A stretch of DNA of 64,000 bases from Sulfuritalea sp. GTDB lineage: Bacteria; Pseudomonadota; Gammaproteobacteria; Burkholderiales; Rhodocyclaceae. The stretch covers positions 62,001-126,000 of the forward strand of contig JAMPYF010000001.1 in NCBI GenBank assembly GCA_023700805.1, written 5' to 3'. The stretch's first letter is position 1. Each line of letters starts with the position of its first letter. This document shows positions 17,355 through 26,002 of the stretch, in pieces. A program made the position numbers and the translations under genes. The notes under the pieces were generated by a model, which worked only from the letters and a program-made list of their open reading frames with translations, had not been told where the DNA came from and did no database searches.

Positions 17355-18074
17355 ATGGCTTTGCGCGCGCTCATTTTTGACGTCGACGGAACTCTTGCCA
17401 ACACCGAGCGCGATGGCCATCGCCCGGCGTTCAATGCGGCCTTCGCCGAAGTCGGTCTGCCCTGGCACTGGGACGAAGCCTTCTATGGCACCCTGCTGGA
17501 TGTTGCCGGAGGCCGCGAGCGGATTCGTCACTACGCCGAAAAGTACGATCCGGCAACGCGCGCGCGGCCCGATTTCGACGAACTGCTGCAACGCATACAC
17601 GACATCAAGACGCGGAATTACCAGCGGCTGCTGGCTGCCGGAGCGATTCCGCTGCGTGCCGATATCGGGCAGTTGATCTGCGACGCGCGCACCGAAGGCG
17701 TGCGGCTGGCGATCGCTTCAAGTTCCAAACTGGAAAATGTGGTGGGCCTGCTGCGGGCCAATCTTGGCCCGAATGCCGATACCTGGTTCGACGCGATCGC
17801 CTCCGGCAGCGTGGCGGCGGCCAAGAAGCCGTCGCCGGATATCTATCTGTGGACCCTGAAGCAACTCAACCTTCCGCCGCGCGACTGCCTCGCCGTCGAG
17901 GATTCCTCCCATGGACTGGCGGCCTCCCTGGCGGCGGGAATCCCGACCGTCATCACGGTCAGCGACTACACCATCCATGAGAACTTCGAAGGCGCGCGCA
18001 TGGTCCTGGCCGAGGCCGAGCTGGTTACGCTGGACAAGTTGAGACTCTGGCATGCGACCGCAAGCACTTCCTGA
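17355..18074 (+). CDS. HAD-superfamily sugar phosphatase, CbbY-like
   Basis: The 239-residue product is a HAD IA hydrolase. Motif I is FDVDGTLANTERDGHR (residues 8-23; nucleophile Asp9 and acid Asp11), motif II is IASSSK, motif III Lys is in AAKKPSPDIY, and motif IV is AVEDSSHG. DGTLANTERDGHR and an alpha-helical cap are characteristic of CbbY, which dephosphorylates xylulose-1,5-bisphosphate, a Rubisco inhibitor. No Calvin-cycle genes are visible, so another sugar phosphate is possible. Confidence 0.9.
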   Translation: MALRALIFDVDGTLANTERDGHRPAFNAAFAEVGLPWHWDEAFYGTLLDVAGGRERIRHYAEKYDPATRARPDFDELLQRIHDIKTRNYQRLLAAGAIPLRADIGQLICDARTEGVRLAIASSSKLENVVGLLRANLGPNADTWFDAIASGSVAAAKKPSPDIYLWTLKQLNLPPRDCLAVEDSSHGLAASLAAGIPTVITVSDYTIHENFEGARMVLAEAELVTLDKLRLWHATASTS

Positions 18075-18140
18075 ACTCCGCCGTGTGTCATCCTTGCTGC
18101 ATCAACGCGCAGAGGCGGGAAAATATTCTCACCCAGGCAA

Positions 18141-18146
18141 TATAAT
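18141..18146 (+). promoter_or_regulatory. Perfect -10 hexamer next to the HD-GYP start codon
   Basis: TATAAT ends 8 bases before the ATG at 18155, so transcription would begin at or within a couple of bases of the start codon. There is no good -35 and no ribosome site. A near-leaderless mRNA is possible. Confidence 0.4.
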
Positions 18147-18154
18147 TTAGCCGT

Positions 18155-19351
18155 ATGGAACTCCGGGAAATACCTGTCGACCAACTCGTTTTTGGGGCGT
18201 ACATCTCCAAACTGGATCGACCTTGGACTGAAACTCCCTTCGTATTTCAGGGCTTTGTCCTGAAAAGCGACAAGCAGCTCGATGTCCTGAAAAAGTACTG
18301 CAAGCACGTCTACATCGACCCGGAGAAGGAGGAGCGGCGGGAGCTCGGCCGCGTCACCGCCGAGGACCTGGCGAAAGTGCGCGGCACCACCGTTTACAAG
18401 GAAGTGGCGAGCGTCGAGGCCGAACTGCCCAAGGCGCAGAATGCGTTCGCGAACACGACCGTAGTCGTGCGGGAGCTCGCTCGCGCGGTCGAAATCGGCA
18501 ACGCCATCGACAGTTCGCGGTCGCATGAGGCGGCTGCACAGATCACCGAAAGCGTCGTGCGCAATCCCGATGCAATGGCACTGCTGATCAAGCTGCAGGA
18601 GAAGGGCGGCGAAGCATTGAGCCGCGCCGTGGGGATCTCGGTCATGATGACCATTTTCGGGCGCTTCCTCCAACTGCCGCCTGACCGCATACAAATGCTC
18701 GGCATGCTGGGTTTGCTGCAGGACGTCGGCAAGTTGAAGCTGCCCGCCCAACTCGCCGCGCGCGGCCCCGCGAACGCGGAAGAAGTCGAACTCTACAAGA
18801 CGCATGTGAACCATTCGGTGCGTACGCTCAGCGACACGCCCGGCCTTCCCCCGGAGCTGCCGGGACTTGCCTCGCTGCACCACGAGTGCTTCGACGGCAG
18901 CGGCTATCCGCGCGGATTGCGCGGGGACGCGATTGCCCTGCCGGGCTTGATCGCGGGCATCGTGGATAGCTTCGACACGCTCACGGCACCGCGACCCTTA
19001 GGGGAAAACCTGTCTCCGGCAAACGCCTTGAGCCTCATCTACAAGGAGCGCGGCAAGCGCTTCCATCCGGCACTGGTCGAACAATTCATCCAGTGCATCG
19101 GGGTTTTCCCGGTCGGCAGCGTGGTCGAGCTGAACAGCGGCGAAGTCGCCATCGTGATCGCCCAGAACATGGTGCGCCGCATGCAACCGCGCCTGATGGT
19201 GGTCAGGGACGCCAAGGGCGACCCCTTGGTGCCCTACAAGATGCTCGACCTGATGAAGGACCCCAAGGTCCGGCCCGGCGAGCCTTACCGGATCCAGCGC
19301 TCGCTGGAGTATGGCACTGTCAAGATCGATCCGCGAGAGCTGTTCCTATGA
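18155..19351 (+). CDS. DUF3391 plus degenerate HD-GYP domain protein
   Basis: The 398-residue product has an N-terminal DUF3391 domain (residues 1-100) and a C-terminal HD-GYP domain. HHE (242-244), DGSGYP (247-252) and the DSFDTLTAPRP segment are kept, but the HD pair reads Q189-D190, and the His expected in the preceding helix (about residue 157) is also missing. HD-GYP proteins hydrolyse c-di-GMP; loss of these metal ligands suggests reduced activity or a sensor role. It overlaps the next gene as ATGA. Confidence 0.88.
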   Translation: MELREIPVDQLVFGAYISKLDRPWTETPFVFQGFVLKSDKQLDVLKKYCKHVYIDPEKEERRELGRVTAEDLAKVRGTTVYKEVASVEAELPKAQNAFANTTVVVRELARAVEIGNAIDSSRSHEAAAQITESVVRNPDAMALLIKLQEKGGEALSRAVGISVMMTIFGRFLQLPPDRIQMLGMLGLLQDVGKLKLPAQLAARGPANAEEVELYKTHVNHSVRTLSDTPGLPPELPGLASLHHECFDGSGYPRGLRGDAIALPGLIAGIVDSFDTLTAPRPLGENLSPANALSLIYKERGKRFHPALVEQFIQCIGVFPVGSVVELNSGEVAIVIAQNMVRRMQPRLMVVRDAKGDPLVPYKMLDLMKDPKVRPGEPYRIQRSLEYGTVKIDPRELFL

Positions 19352-20658
19352 GCGAGGAAGGGTCCGCAGAGCCCCCAGCGGCGGATAATCATTCGGTTGC
19401 CGGGACAAGCGGGGTTCTGCAGGCGCTGCGCGGGACAGTCGAGGAAAGAAAGTCCGACGGCGGGAATCTGGCGGTACTGGTCATCGACTGCGGCGTGATA
19501 AGCCGCATCGACGCGGTGTGGGGTTACCAGGTCGGCGATGCCGTGCGCAACCGTGTCGCCGCCTCCCTGCGTATCGACGTGCTGCGACCGGACGATCTGG
19601 TTGGCGCATTGGGCCGGGACGATTTTGCCTGCGTCCTGTCGACCGTCGAGGGGCCTGCCGTGGCGCTACTGGCGGCGAAGAAACTGCTGCGCGCGCTGGA
19701 TATGCCGTTCTGGATCGGTGAGGAGGAAATCTACGCCAACCCGGCGATCGGAATCGCCATGTATCCGGAGCATGGAGATCAGGCGGAAACCCTGTTGCAG
19801 AGGGCCAAGAGCGCCTGCACCCGCGCCCGGGAGCTGCCGGGCCGCGTCGCCGACCACGCCGACGACTGCGACAATTCGGCCGCAGCGCAGCTCCTTTATG
19901 AAAATCGCCTGCGCACGGCAGTTTCGGAAGATGCGCTCGAACTGGTATTTCAGCCCCAGTACGATCTGCGCCGAGGTCAGGTCATGGGTGCCGAAGGCCT
20001 GCTGCGCTGGCGCGATCCCGCGCTGGGCATGATCGACGCGGAGCAGGCCTTCGCCGCGGCGGACGCGGCGGACAAGGTTGCCGACCTGGTCTCCTCGATC
20101 CTGAATCGTGCGCTGCGCAATGTCTCCGAGTTCCGCTACAGCGCAGGCCTGGACTTGCGCATCGGCGTCAAGCTGCCGGCCCGCGCGCTGCGCCATACGG
20201 AACTGCTGGACGTGGTGCAGCGTGCGCTGGGCACCTGGAGCAGGCGGCCGGGTACGCTGATTCTGGGTATCGGCGAGACTTCGATACTGGGCGAAGAAGC
20301 GATTACGCGGGAAACGCTTGGTCGCCTCAAGGACCTCGGCGTGAAGCTGTCGATCGACGATCCGGGCATGACCATATCATCGCTGTTCGGACTTTCCGGC
20401 ATGCCGTTTCAGGAAATCAGGATCGACGTTTCGGCGGCACGCGACCTTGCCGGCGCGCCGAAGTCCGAACATATCCTGCAGTCGATGATCGCCATGGCCC
20501 ACCTCCTGCGGCTGGACGTGGTGGCCGTCGGTGTCGCCGACGAAGCGGCGGCGGGCCGACTCAAGGAACTCGGCTGCGACTACATGCAGGCCGATTTCAA
20601 GGGGCCCGCGCTCGAACCGCAACAATTCGTCGAACGCTTCGGATTCAACGAGGGTTGA
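19348..20658 (+). CDS. Degenerate GGDEF-EAL protein
   Basis: The 436-residue product has GGDEF and EAL folds, but the key motifs are lost. The GGDEF position reads GRDDF (89-93), the EAL position reads EGL (216-218), DDFGTGYSSL is replaced by DDPGMTISSL, and the catalytic Lys position reads IRID. It is therefore probably neither cyclase nor phosphodiesterase, but may bind c-di-GMP or protein partners. The start at 19348 overlaps the HD-GYP stop by four bases; an upstream extension in this frame only shadows the HD-GYP gene. Its 3' end overlaps the convergent KAS III-like gene by 14 bases. Confidence 0.88.
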   Translation: MSEEGSAEPPAADNHSVAGTSGVLQALRGTVEERKSDGGNLAVLVIDCGVISRIDAVWGYQVGDAVRNRVAASLRIDVLRPDDLVGALGRDDFACVLSTVEGPAVALLAAKKLLRALDMPFWIGEEEIYANPAIGIAMYPEHGDQAETLLQRAKSACTRARELPGRVADHADDCDNSAAAQLLYENRLRTAVSEDALELVFQPQYDLRRGQVMGAEGLLRWRDPALGMIDAEQAFAAADAADKVADLVSSILNRALRNVSEFRYSAGLDLRIGVKLPARALRHTELLDVVQRALGTWSRRPGTLILGIGETSILGEEAITRETLGRLKDLGVKLSIDDPGMTISSLFGLSGMPFQEIRIDVSAARDLAGAPKSEHILQSMIAMAHLLRLDVVAVGVADEAAAGRLKELGCDYMQADFKGPALEPQQFVERFGFNEG

Positions 20659-21700
20659 GGTCGCCCCGGCCCCAGCGCACCACGGTCGCGCCCCAGACGT
20701 AGCCGATCCCGGCGGCGATGGCGACCATCAGGTCGCCATCCTTCAGGCGCCCCTGGCGCAATCCTTCATGCAGGGAAACCATGAAGTCCACCTGCCCGGC
20801 ATGGCCGTAGTCTTCCAGGTACACCGACTTCCCGGGTGCAAGGCCGAGGGTTTCCAGCAAGCCGCCATGCATCGAGCGCTTGAAGTGCAGCACATTCAGA
20901 AAATCGATGTCGGCGCGCGTCGCCCCGCTCTTTTCCAGCGCCCGATCGATGCAGGCCAGCCAGTTGGGCATGGAAACCTCGTTGAGACGCGTCTTCATGT
21001 GCTCGGCGTCGAATACGCAAAGGCTGCGGTTGCCGCGCACGCGCAGTTCGTTCAGCGTTTCCTCCGGCAGTGACTCGATCGGCTGCACGGTGCCGCCGTA
21101 GCGCACGCCGGTGTCGCGCGAGAAGGAACCGTCGGTGATGATGTGGCTGCCGAGCACGAGGTTGCGGCCCAGGCCGCGCCGCAGAATCAGCGCGCCGCCG
21201 GCCGCCGCCAGGTCGTACATGAAGGAGACGTCGGGATCGGTGTAGTCGATCAGATCGCCATTGCGGTAGCCGCCGACGATCAGCACCGTCGCGATCTCCG
21301 GATCGGCGGTCATCATGTCCTTGGCGATCTTGATCGCCGCCACCGTGGTATTGCAGCGCTGCTGGAGGTCGATGCCCCAGGCGCGGCGCGCACCGATGCG
21401 CTCCTGGATGTGGATCGCCGAGGTGGTCAGCGGGTACTCCTTCCACTCCTCGCCCATGCACAGGATCAGGTCGATTTCCATGGCATCTAGGCCGCAGCGC
21501 GCAAGCGCGTCGAGCGCCGCGCGGGCGCCCATCTCCTGGGTGCCGTCCTCGCTGCCGGGAACGGTCTTGCGCACGATGCCCAGCTTGTCACGCACCGCCG
21601 CCGCCGACCAGCGGCCCTCGGTCGCCGCGGCGATGTCGGCGGCGCTCATGTGCTGCGCCGGCAGATACAGGCCGTAACCGAGTATGCCGACCTCGTTCAT
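20645..21700 (-). CDS. 3-oxoacyl-ACP synthase III-like condensing enzyme, atypical triad
   Basis: The 351-residue product has the KAS III thiolase fold. The nucleophile is Cys116 (DLQQRCNTT) and the active His is probably His272 (NVLHFKRS). The Asn of the Cys-His-Asn triad is replaced by His300 (EDYGHAGQVD). KAS III enzymes condense or transfer acyl groups from CoA; the altered triad argues against ordinary fatty-acid initiation. It is the last gene of the liv-linked operon and its start overlaps the MaoC gene as ATGA. The role is presumably in acyl-CoA metabolism of the imported acid, by inference. Confidence 0.85.
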   Translation of the reverse strand: MNEVGILGYGLYLPAQHMSAADIAAATEGRWSAAAVRDKLGIVRKTVPGSEDGTQEMGARAALDALARCGLDAMEIDLILCMGEEWKEYPLTTSAIHIQERIGARRAWGIDLQQRCNTTVAAIKIAKDMMTADPEIATVLIVGGYRNGDLIDYTDPDVSFMYDLAAAGGALILRRGLGRNLVLGSHIITDGSFSRDTGVRYGGTVQPIESLPEETLNELRVRGNRSLCVFDAEHMKTRLNEVSMPNWLACIDRALEKSGATRADIDFLNVLHFKRSMHGGLLETLGLAPGKSVYLEDYGHAGQVDFMVSLHEGLRQGRLKDGDLMVAIAAGIGYVWGATVVRWGRGDLNPR

Positions 21701-22599
21701 GCGGATTCCAGCCCCGGCTTGTTTGCGAGCTTGTTCACCAACTTACTTTCCAACTTATTTTCCAAATTTCTCACCAGCACCAAGGCCTCGCCGTCGCAGA
21801 CCACGCAGCCATCCGCGGTGGCGACCCGGGTCGCCAAATTGACCAGTTCCTTTTCCGCGCGCAGCCGCGTAATGGCAACCGTCGCCGTCAGCGCCTCGCC
21901 GGGGTATGCGGCCGTCGGATAGCGCAGCTGCTGCTTCATCCATCCCGTGCCGCGTCCCGGCAATCGCGTGCCGAGTAGGTCGGAGAACATGCCTGCCAGG
22001 AGCGGCCAGGGCATGATGCGGCCGCTGAAGCCCCGCGCGCGCGCTTCGAGGTCGTCGCGGAAAATCGGGTTGCGGTCGCCGCTCAGGTCGCCGTATTCGT
22101 CGAGATCGGCGGCGCCGAAGGTGCGCGTGGCGCTGGCGCTCATGCCAGGTCGCAGGCCGTAGAGTTCGGCGTCGCCCGCCTCGGACGGATGTGGCGCCGG
22201 AGGCACCACCGGCACGGCGACGCCCGGCGCGACGACGCGACAACGTCCGACTGCGGTTGGAATCGGCGTATCACCAGCGCCAACTTTCGTGACCTCGGCA
22301 AGGATATCGAGCAAGCCCCCCCTTTCCGCATCGACCTGCAGATCGATGCGAAGCCGGTCGCCGGCATAGGTCGGATTGGGAAACATCAGCGCCTGCTCCG
22401 TCTGCACCACGCCGGGCCCGATCTGCTCCGTCAGCGCCTTGCAGATGCAGCTGTAGAGCATCATGCCGTGCGCCACGGTGGCGCCGAAATGGCTCTTCAC
22501 GGCGAAATCCGGATCGCAGTGGATCGGATTGTTGTCGCCGGTGAGCTTCGCGAAACGGTCGAAATCGCTTTGCAGCAGGACGCGCTGGTAACTGCTCAT
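21697..22599 (-). CDS. Double hot-dog MaoC-like dehydratase / acyl-CoA binding protein
   Basis: The 300-residue product has two MaoC-like hot-dog halves. The first has FAKLTGDNNPIHCD and GATVAHGMM (hydratase 2 motif with catalytic Asp and His). The second has YGDLSGDRNPIFRDD, in which the usual His is Phe, so probably only the N-terminal half is catalytic. The likely reaction is (R)-specific hydration of an enoyl-CoA. The start at 22599 overlaps the ligase stop by one base (TGATG). The sequence VGAGDT is encoded by the iterated 12-mer at 22274-22285. The C-terminus is Lys/Asn-rich (KLESKLVNKLANK). Confidence 0.85.
   Translation of the reverse strand: MSSYQRVLLQSDFDRFAKLTGDNNPIHCDPDFAVKSHFGATVAHGMMLYSCICKALTEQIGPGVVQTEQALMFPNPTYAGDRLRIDLQVDAERGGLLDILAEVTKVGAGDTPIPTAVGRCRVVAPGVAVPVVPPAPHPSEAGDAELYGLRPGMSASATRTFGAADLDEYGDLSGDRNPIFRDDLEARARGFSGRIMPWPLLAGMFSDLLGTRLPGRGTGWMKQQLRYPTAAYPGEALTATVAITRLRAEKELVNLATRVATADGCVVCDGEALVLVRNLENKLESKLVNKLANKPGLESA
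22274..22285 (+). repeat. Iterated 12-mer, copy 4 (exact)
   Basis: CCAGCGCCAACT, exact, antisense in the MaoC-like gene, coding strand KVGAGDT. Confidence 0.6.
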
Positions 22600-24125
22600 C
22601 AAACAGCGTCTCCGAACTGCTTGCGCAGCGTCGGCTTGTCCAGCTTGCCGGCGGCATTGCGCGCCACGGCGGGAACGAAGACCACGTATTTGGGCGCCTT
22701 GAAGCCGGCCAGCCGGGCCTTGCAATGCGCGACGACCTCTTCGGCCGTCACCGTCGCGTCCGGCTTCAGCGCCACGATGGCCTTGCCGACCTCGCCCCAC
22801 TTGTCGTCATGGACGCCGATCACCGCCGCCTCGGCGACGCCTTCCATCTGGAATATGACGTTTTCCACCTCGGCCGGATAGACGTTCTCGCCGCCCGAGA
22901 TATACATGTCCTTGGAGCGATCGACGATGTAGTAATCGCCCTCCTCGTCGAAATAGGCGATGTCGCCGGTGCATAACCAGCCGTCCGCATAGGCCTTGGC
23001 CGTCGCCTCCGGATTGCGCCAGTAGCCGGGCGTGAGGCCGGGGCCGCACAGCAGCAGCTCGCCGCGCTGGTTGGCGCCCAGCGGCTGGCGCGTGGTCGAA
23101 TCCACGACCCGGCCTTCGACGTACATCACCGGCTTGCCGACCGTGCCGACCTTCCTGCGCGCCGTAGCCTCGTCGGTGAGGAACACGGTCGGCCCGGTCT
23201 CGGTCATGCCGAAGCCGAAGCAGATCGTGACGCCCTTGGCCAGGTACTGCTCGAGCAGGGTTCTGGGGATGGGCGCGCCGCCGCAGGCCCAGTTGCGCAC
23301 CCGCGAAAAGTTGGCGCTGGCGAAGCGGCGATGCTGGCTCAGGAACAGGTAGATCGCCGGCACGCCGAACATGATCGTGGCTTCGCGCTCCAGCAGTTCC
23401 ATGGTCTGGTCCACGTCGAACTGGCGCATGATCAGCGTGGTGCCGCCGACCATGATCATCGGGTTCAGGTAAAGGTTCAGGCCGCCGGTATGGAAGTAGG
23501 GCAGCACCGAAAGCAGCTTGTCCTCGCGCCGCAGGCCGACCGCGAGCATGCCGTTGACCGCGTTGGTGAAGGCCATGCCCCAGGTCTGCAGCACGCCCTT
23601 GGGCTTGCCCGTGGTGCCGGCCGTGTACAACAGGTACCAGACGTCCTCGTGCTGGCGCCAGGGCATCTCGATGCTGGCGCCCGACATCTCGGCCAGCGCC
23701 GCCTCATAGCCGGCCACCTTGCCGCGCGGCGCGCCAACGACCATGCGCCGCGAAAGCCCGCAGGCATCAGCCAGCGCGGCACCGGTCTGTTCGAACTCGT
23801 CGCCCCAGACGATCGCCGCCGGCTCGGCGTCGGCCACGATGCCGGAGAGTTCGGGCAGTGCCAGGCGCCAGTTGAGGCAGACCATGATGGCGCCGAGCTT
23901 GCCGCAGCCGTAGAGCATCTCGACGTAATCGGAGGAACTGTGCGCCAGCACCGCGACCCGGTCGCCGGGCCGGATCTGCCAGCGCTCGCGCATGTACTCG
24001 GCGAAGCGGCTGGCGCGTTGGTTGAGTTGCGCGTAGCTGACCGAGCGCTTGCTGTGCAGATCGACCAGCGCGACCTGCTGCGGAAACTGTGCGGCATGCT
24101 TTGCCAACCAGTCGGGTATCAACAT
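22599..24125 (-). CDS. AMP-forming acyl/aryl-CoA ligase
   Basis: The 508-residue product is an ANL-superfamily ligase. It has the P-loop YTAGTTGKPKG, the GMTETGP adenine-binding motif, LCTGDIAYF, the hinge VDRSKDMYISGGENVYP, and the catalytic Lys in NAAGKLDKPTLRK. It would activate a carboxylic acid imported by the liv transporter to its CoA thioester. The length and motifs fit medium-chain or aryl-CoA ligases; the substrate is unknown. The start at 24125 (MLIPDWLAKHAA) overlaps the enoyl-CoA hydratase stop by seven bases. Confidence 0.92.
   Translation of the reverse strand: MLIPDWLAKHAAQFPQQVALVDLHSKRSVSYAQLNQRASRFAEYMRERWQIRPGDRVAVLAHSSSDYVEMLYGCGKLGAIMVCLNWRLALPELSGIVADAEPAAIVWGDEFEQTGAALADACGLSRRMVVGAPRGKVAGYEAALAEMSGASIEMPWRQHEDVWYLLYTAGTTGKPKGVLQTWGMAFTNAVNGMLAVGLRREDKLLSVLPYFHTGGLNLYLNPMIMVGGTTLIMRQFDVDQTMELLEREATIMFGVPAIYLFLSQHRRFASANFSRVRNWACGGAPIPRTLLEQYLAKGVTICFGFGMTETGPTVFLTDEATARRKVGTVGKPVMYVEGRVVDSTTRQPLGANQRGELLLCGPGLTPGYWRNPEATAKAYADGWLCTGDIAYFDEEGDYYIVDRSKDMYISGGENVYPAEVENVIFQMEGVAEAAVIGVHDDKWGEVGKAIVALKPDATVTAEEVVAHCKARLAGFKAPKYVVFVPAVARNAAGKLDKPTLRKQFGDAV
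23309..23320 (-). repeat. Iterated 12-mer, copy 5 (exact)
   Basis: CCAGCGCCAACT on the minus strand in the CoA ligase gene, read in a different frame (ASANF) from copies 1 and 3. Confidence 0.6.
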
Positions 24126-24925
24126 ATGGCGTCCTCCAGATCCGGGGCGTCGGGGTAGTCGGCGAAGTCGCGCAGGAAGGCATCGACGCCGGCCACGGCT
24201 TCCGGCGCGGCGATCAGCTCGACGAAGCGGGCGCGCTCGGCGTCCAGGTCGGCGGCAAGCTGCGCGCGATCGCCCCACAGCAGCCCTTTTGCGGCGCGCA
24301 TGGTGCCGGCGGGATAGGCTGCGACCTTTCTTGCGGCAGCCATTGCCGACGTCTGCAATTCCTCGGCGGCGACCACCTCGCTGGCCAGGCCCCAGGCCAC
24401 CGCCTCTTCGGCCCGAAGGCTGCGGTTCAGCAGCAGCGCTGCCGCCGCCCGCCGCCGCCCGGCAAGGCGGCTGACCAGCGCGGTCCAGCCGCCGTCGGGG
24501 CCGAAACCGGCGGTGGCGTAGTGCGCCTTGAACACGACCGGCGGCGCCAGCATGACCAGATCGGCGGCCAATACCAGGCCGATGGCACCGCCGGTGACGA
24601 GGCCATGCACCGCGGCCACCACCGGCTGCGGCAGGTCGATCAGGGCGAGGATGGCTTCATTGAGTTGCCCGACCAGCCCTGCACCATAGGCGCGCAAATC
24701 GCCGCGCTCGCGTTCGCGCCGGAAGCGGCGCATGTCGCCGCCGATCGAAAAAGCCGGGCCCTCGGCCGCCAGCACCACGGCGCGGCAGGAGGCATCGTCC
24801 TGCAACCTGGCCAGCGCGGCCAGCAGATCAGCGAGCAGTTCCGGTACCAGGGCATTTTGCATCCCTACCCGACACAGCACCACGCGCGTCACGGCGTCGG
24901 CACGTTCGACCCGCACCAGGCTCAT
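24119..24925 (-). CDS. Enoyl-CoA hydratase/isomerase
   Basis: The 268-residue crotonase-fold product has the oxyanion-hole segments FSIGGDMRRF and HGLVTGGAIGLVLAADLVM. The two catalytic Glu positions of classical hydratases are not evident (GPDGGW occurs where a Glu is common), so an isomerase, dienoyl-CoA hydratase or hydrolase role is also possible. The start at 24925 overlaps the livM stop as ATGA, so this enzyme is translationally coupled to the transporter. Confidence 0.88.
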   Translation of the reverse strand: MSLVRVERADAVTRVVLCRVGMQNALVPELLADLLAALARLQDDASCRAVVLAAEGPAFSIGGDMRRFRRERERGDLRAYGAGLVGQLNEAILALIDLPQPVVAAVHGLVTGGAIGLVLAADLVMLAPPVVFKAHYATAGFGPDGGWTALVSRLAGRRRAAAALLLNRSLRAEEAVAWGLASEVVAAEELQTSAMAAARKVAAYPAGTMRAAKGLLWGDRAQLAADLDAERARFVELIAAPEAVAGVDAFLRDFADYPDAPDLEDAIC

Positions 24926-25998
24926 CGCAGTCTCCGCAAGGCAGCCCTGGTCCGCAGCCGGCCGACGATGCCGGTGGGGAAGAAATACACCGAGAGCACG
25001 AACAGCACGCCCAGCCACAGCAGCCAGCGATCGGGATGGAACAGGTTGGCCAGCAGCGGCACGCCGGCCATCGCGCCGGAGGCTTCCTTCATCAGGACTT
25101 GCAGGTAGTTCTGCATCAGGATGAACAGCGCCGAACCGATCACCGCGCCATAGACGGTGCCCATGCCGCCGATCACCACGATCAGCAGGATGTCGGTCAT
25201 GACCTCGAAGGACAGCATGGTCTTGGGGCCGACGTAACGCAGCCAGAGCGCCATCAGCACGCCGGCCAAGGTCGCGATCAGGGCCCCGAGGCAGTTGGCC
25301 AGGGTTCGGTAGATGACGGTGCGGTAACCGAGCGCCTCGGCACGAAAATCGTTTTCGCGGATTGCCTGCAGTACGCGGCCAAAGGGCGAATTGACGATGC
25401 GCAGCATGAACAGGAACAGCGCCAGGGCGGAGCAGAACACCAGGTAGTAGGTGATCAGCTTGCCGTCGATGGCGCGGCCGAGGATCTCGCCCTCGAACAG
25501 ATGGAAGCCCGGCTGCAGGAGTTCCGGCACCCTGAAGGTGCGGCCGTCCTCGCCGCCGGTGAGGTCGGACAGCTGCGAGGCGAGCACGGCGAAGGCCGAA
25601 GCCACCGCCAGCGTGATCATGGCGTAGAAAATCGCCCGCACGCGCAAGGAGAATAGGCCGATGACCAGCGCCAGCACCAGCGAGAGCGAAAGCGCGCCCG
25701 CCGTGCCGACGAAGATCGCCCACCAGCTCGGCCCCATGGCGTGCAGGGCCAGGCCGACGCCGTAGGCACCGATGCCGTAGAACATCGTGTGGGCGAAGGA
25801 GACGATGCCGGTGTAACCCAGCAGCAGGTCGTAGGAGGCGACCAGCACGATGAAGACGCAGATGGTCGCCGCGACATTCAGCGAGCGCGCGCCGGGAAAC
25901 AGGAAGGGCGCCAGGGCAAGGCCGAACAGCACCACCAGCAGCAGTGCCGACAGCAGACGGCTGCGCGGCAGGTCACCGGAAAGCAGGGTCTTGATCAT
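24922..25998 (-). CDS. livM: Branched-chain amino-acid-type ABC permease LivM
   Basis: The 358-residue product has about nine to ten hydrophobic helices, with the LivM/LivH family segment LGYTGIVSFAHTMFYGIGAYG and the cytoplasmic loop RAIRENDFRAEALGY-like (AIRENDFRAEALGYRTVIY) that contacts the ATPase. It is longer than typical LivM (about 300-330) at its N-terminus. Together with LivHGFJ it forms an importer; in catabolic clusters such transporters often import aromatic or alicyclic acids rather than amino acids. Confidence 0.92.
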   Translation of the reverse strand: MIKTLLSGDLPRSRLLSALLLVVLFGLALAPFLFPGARSLNVAATICVFIVLVASYDLLLGYTGIVSFAHTMFYGIGAYGVGLALHAMGPSWWAIFVGTAGALSLSLVLALVIGLFSLRVRAIFYAMITLAVASAFAVLASQLSDLTGGEDGRTFRVPELLQPGFHLFEGEILGRAIDGKLITYYLVFCSALALFLFMLRIVNSPFGRVLQAIRENDFRAEALGYRTVIYRTLANCLGALIATLAGVLMALWLRYVGPKTMLSFEVMTDILLIVVIGGMGTVYGAVIGSALFILMQNYLQVLMKEASGAMAGVPLLANLFHPDRWLLWLGVLFVLSVYFFPTGIVGRLRTRAALRRLR

Positions 25999-26002
25999 GA
26001 TC

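Noticed and set aside
22599-24278. Longer start for the CoA ligase (24278), and similar upstream extensions for FAH, MaoC, enoyl-CoA hydratase, hisH, hisA, hisI and the ABC permease
   Set aside because: The extra residues overlap upstream genes, show no family sequence and bypass overlapping ATGA, GTGA or TGATG junctions.
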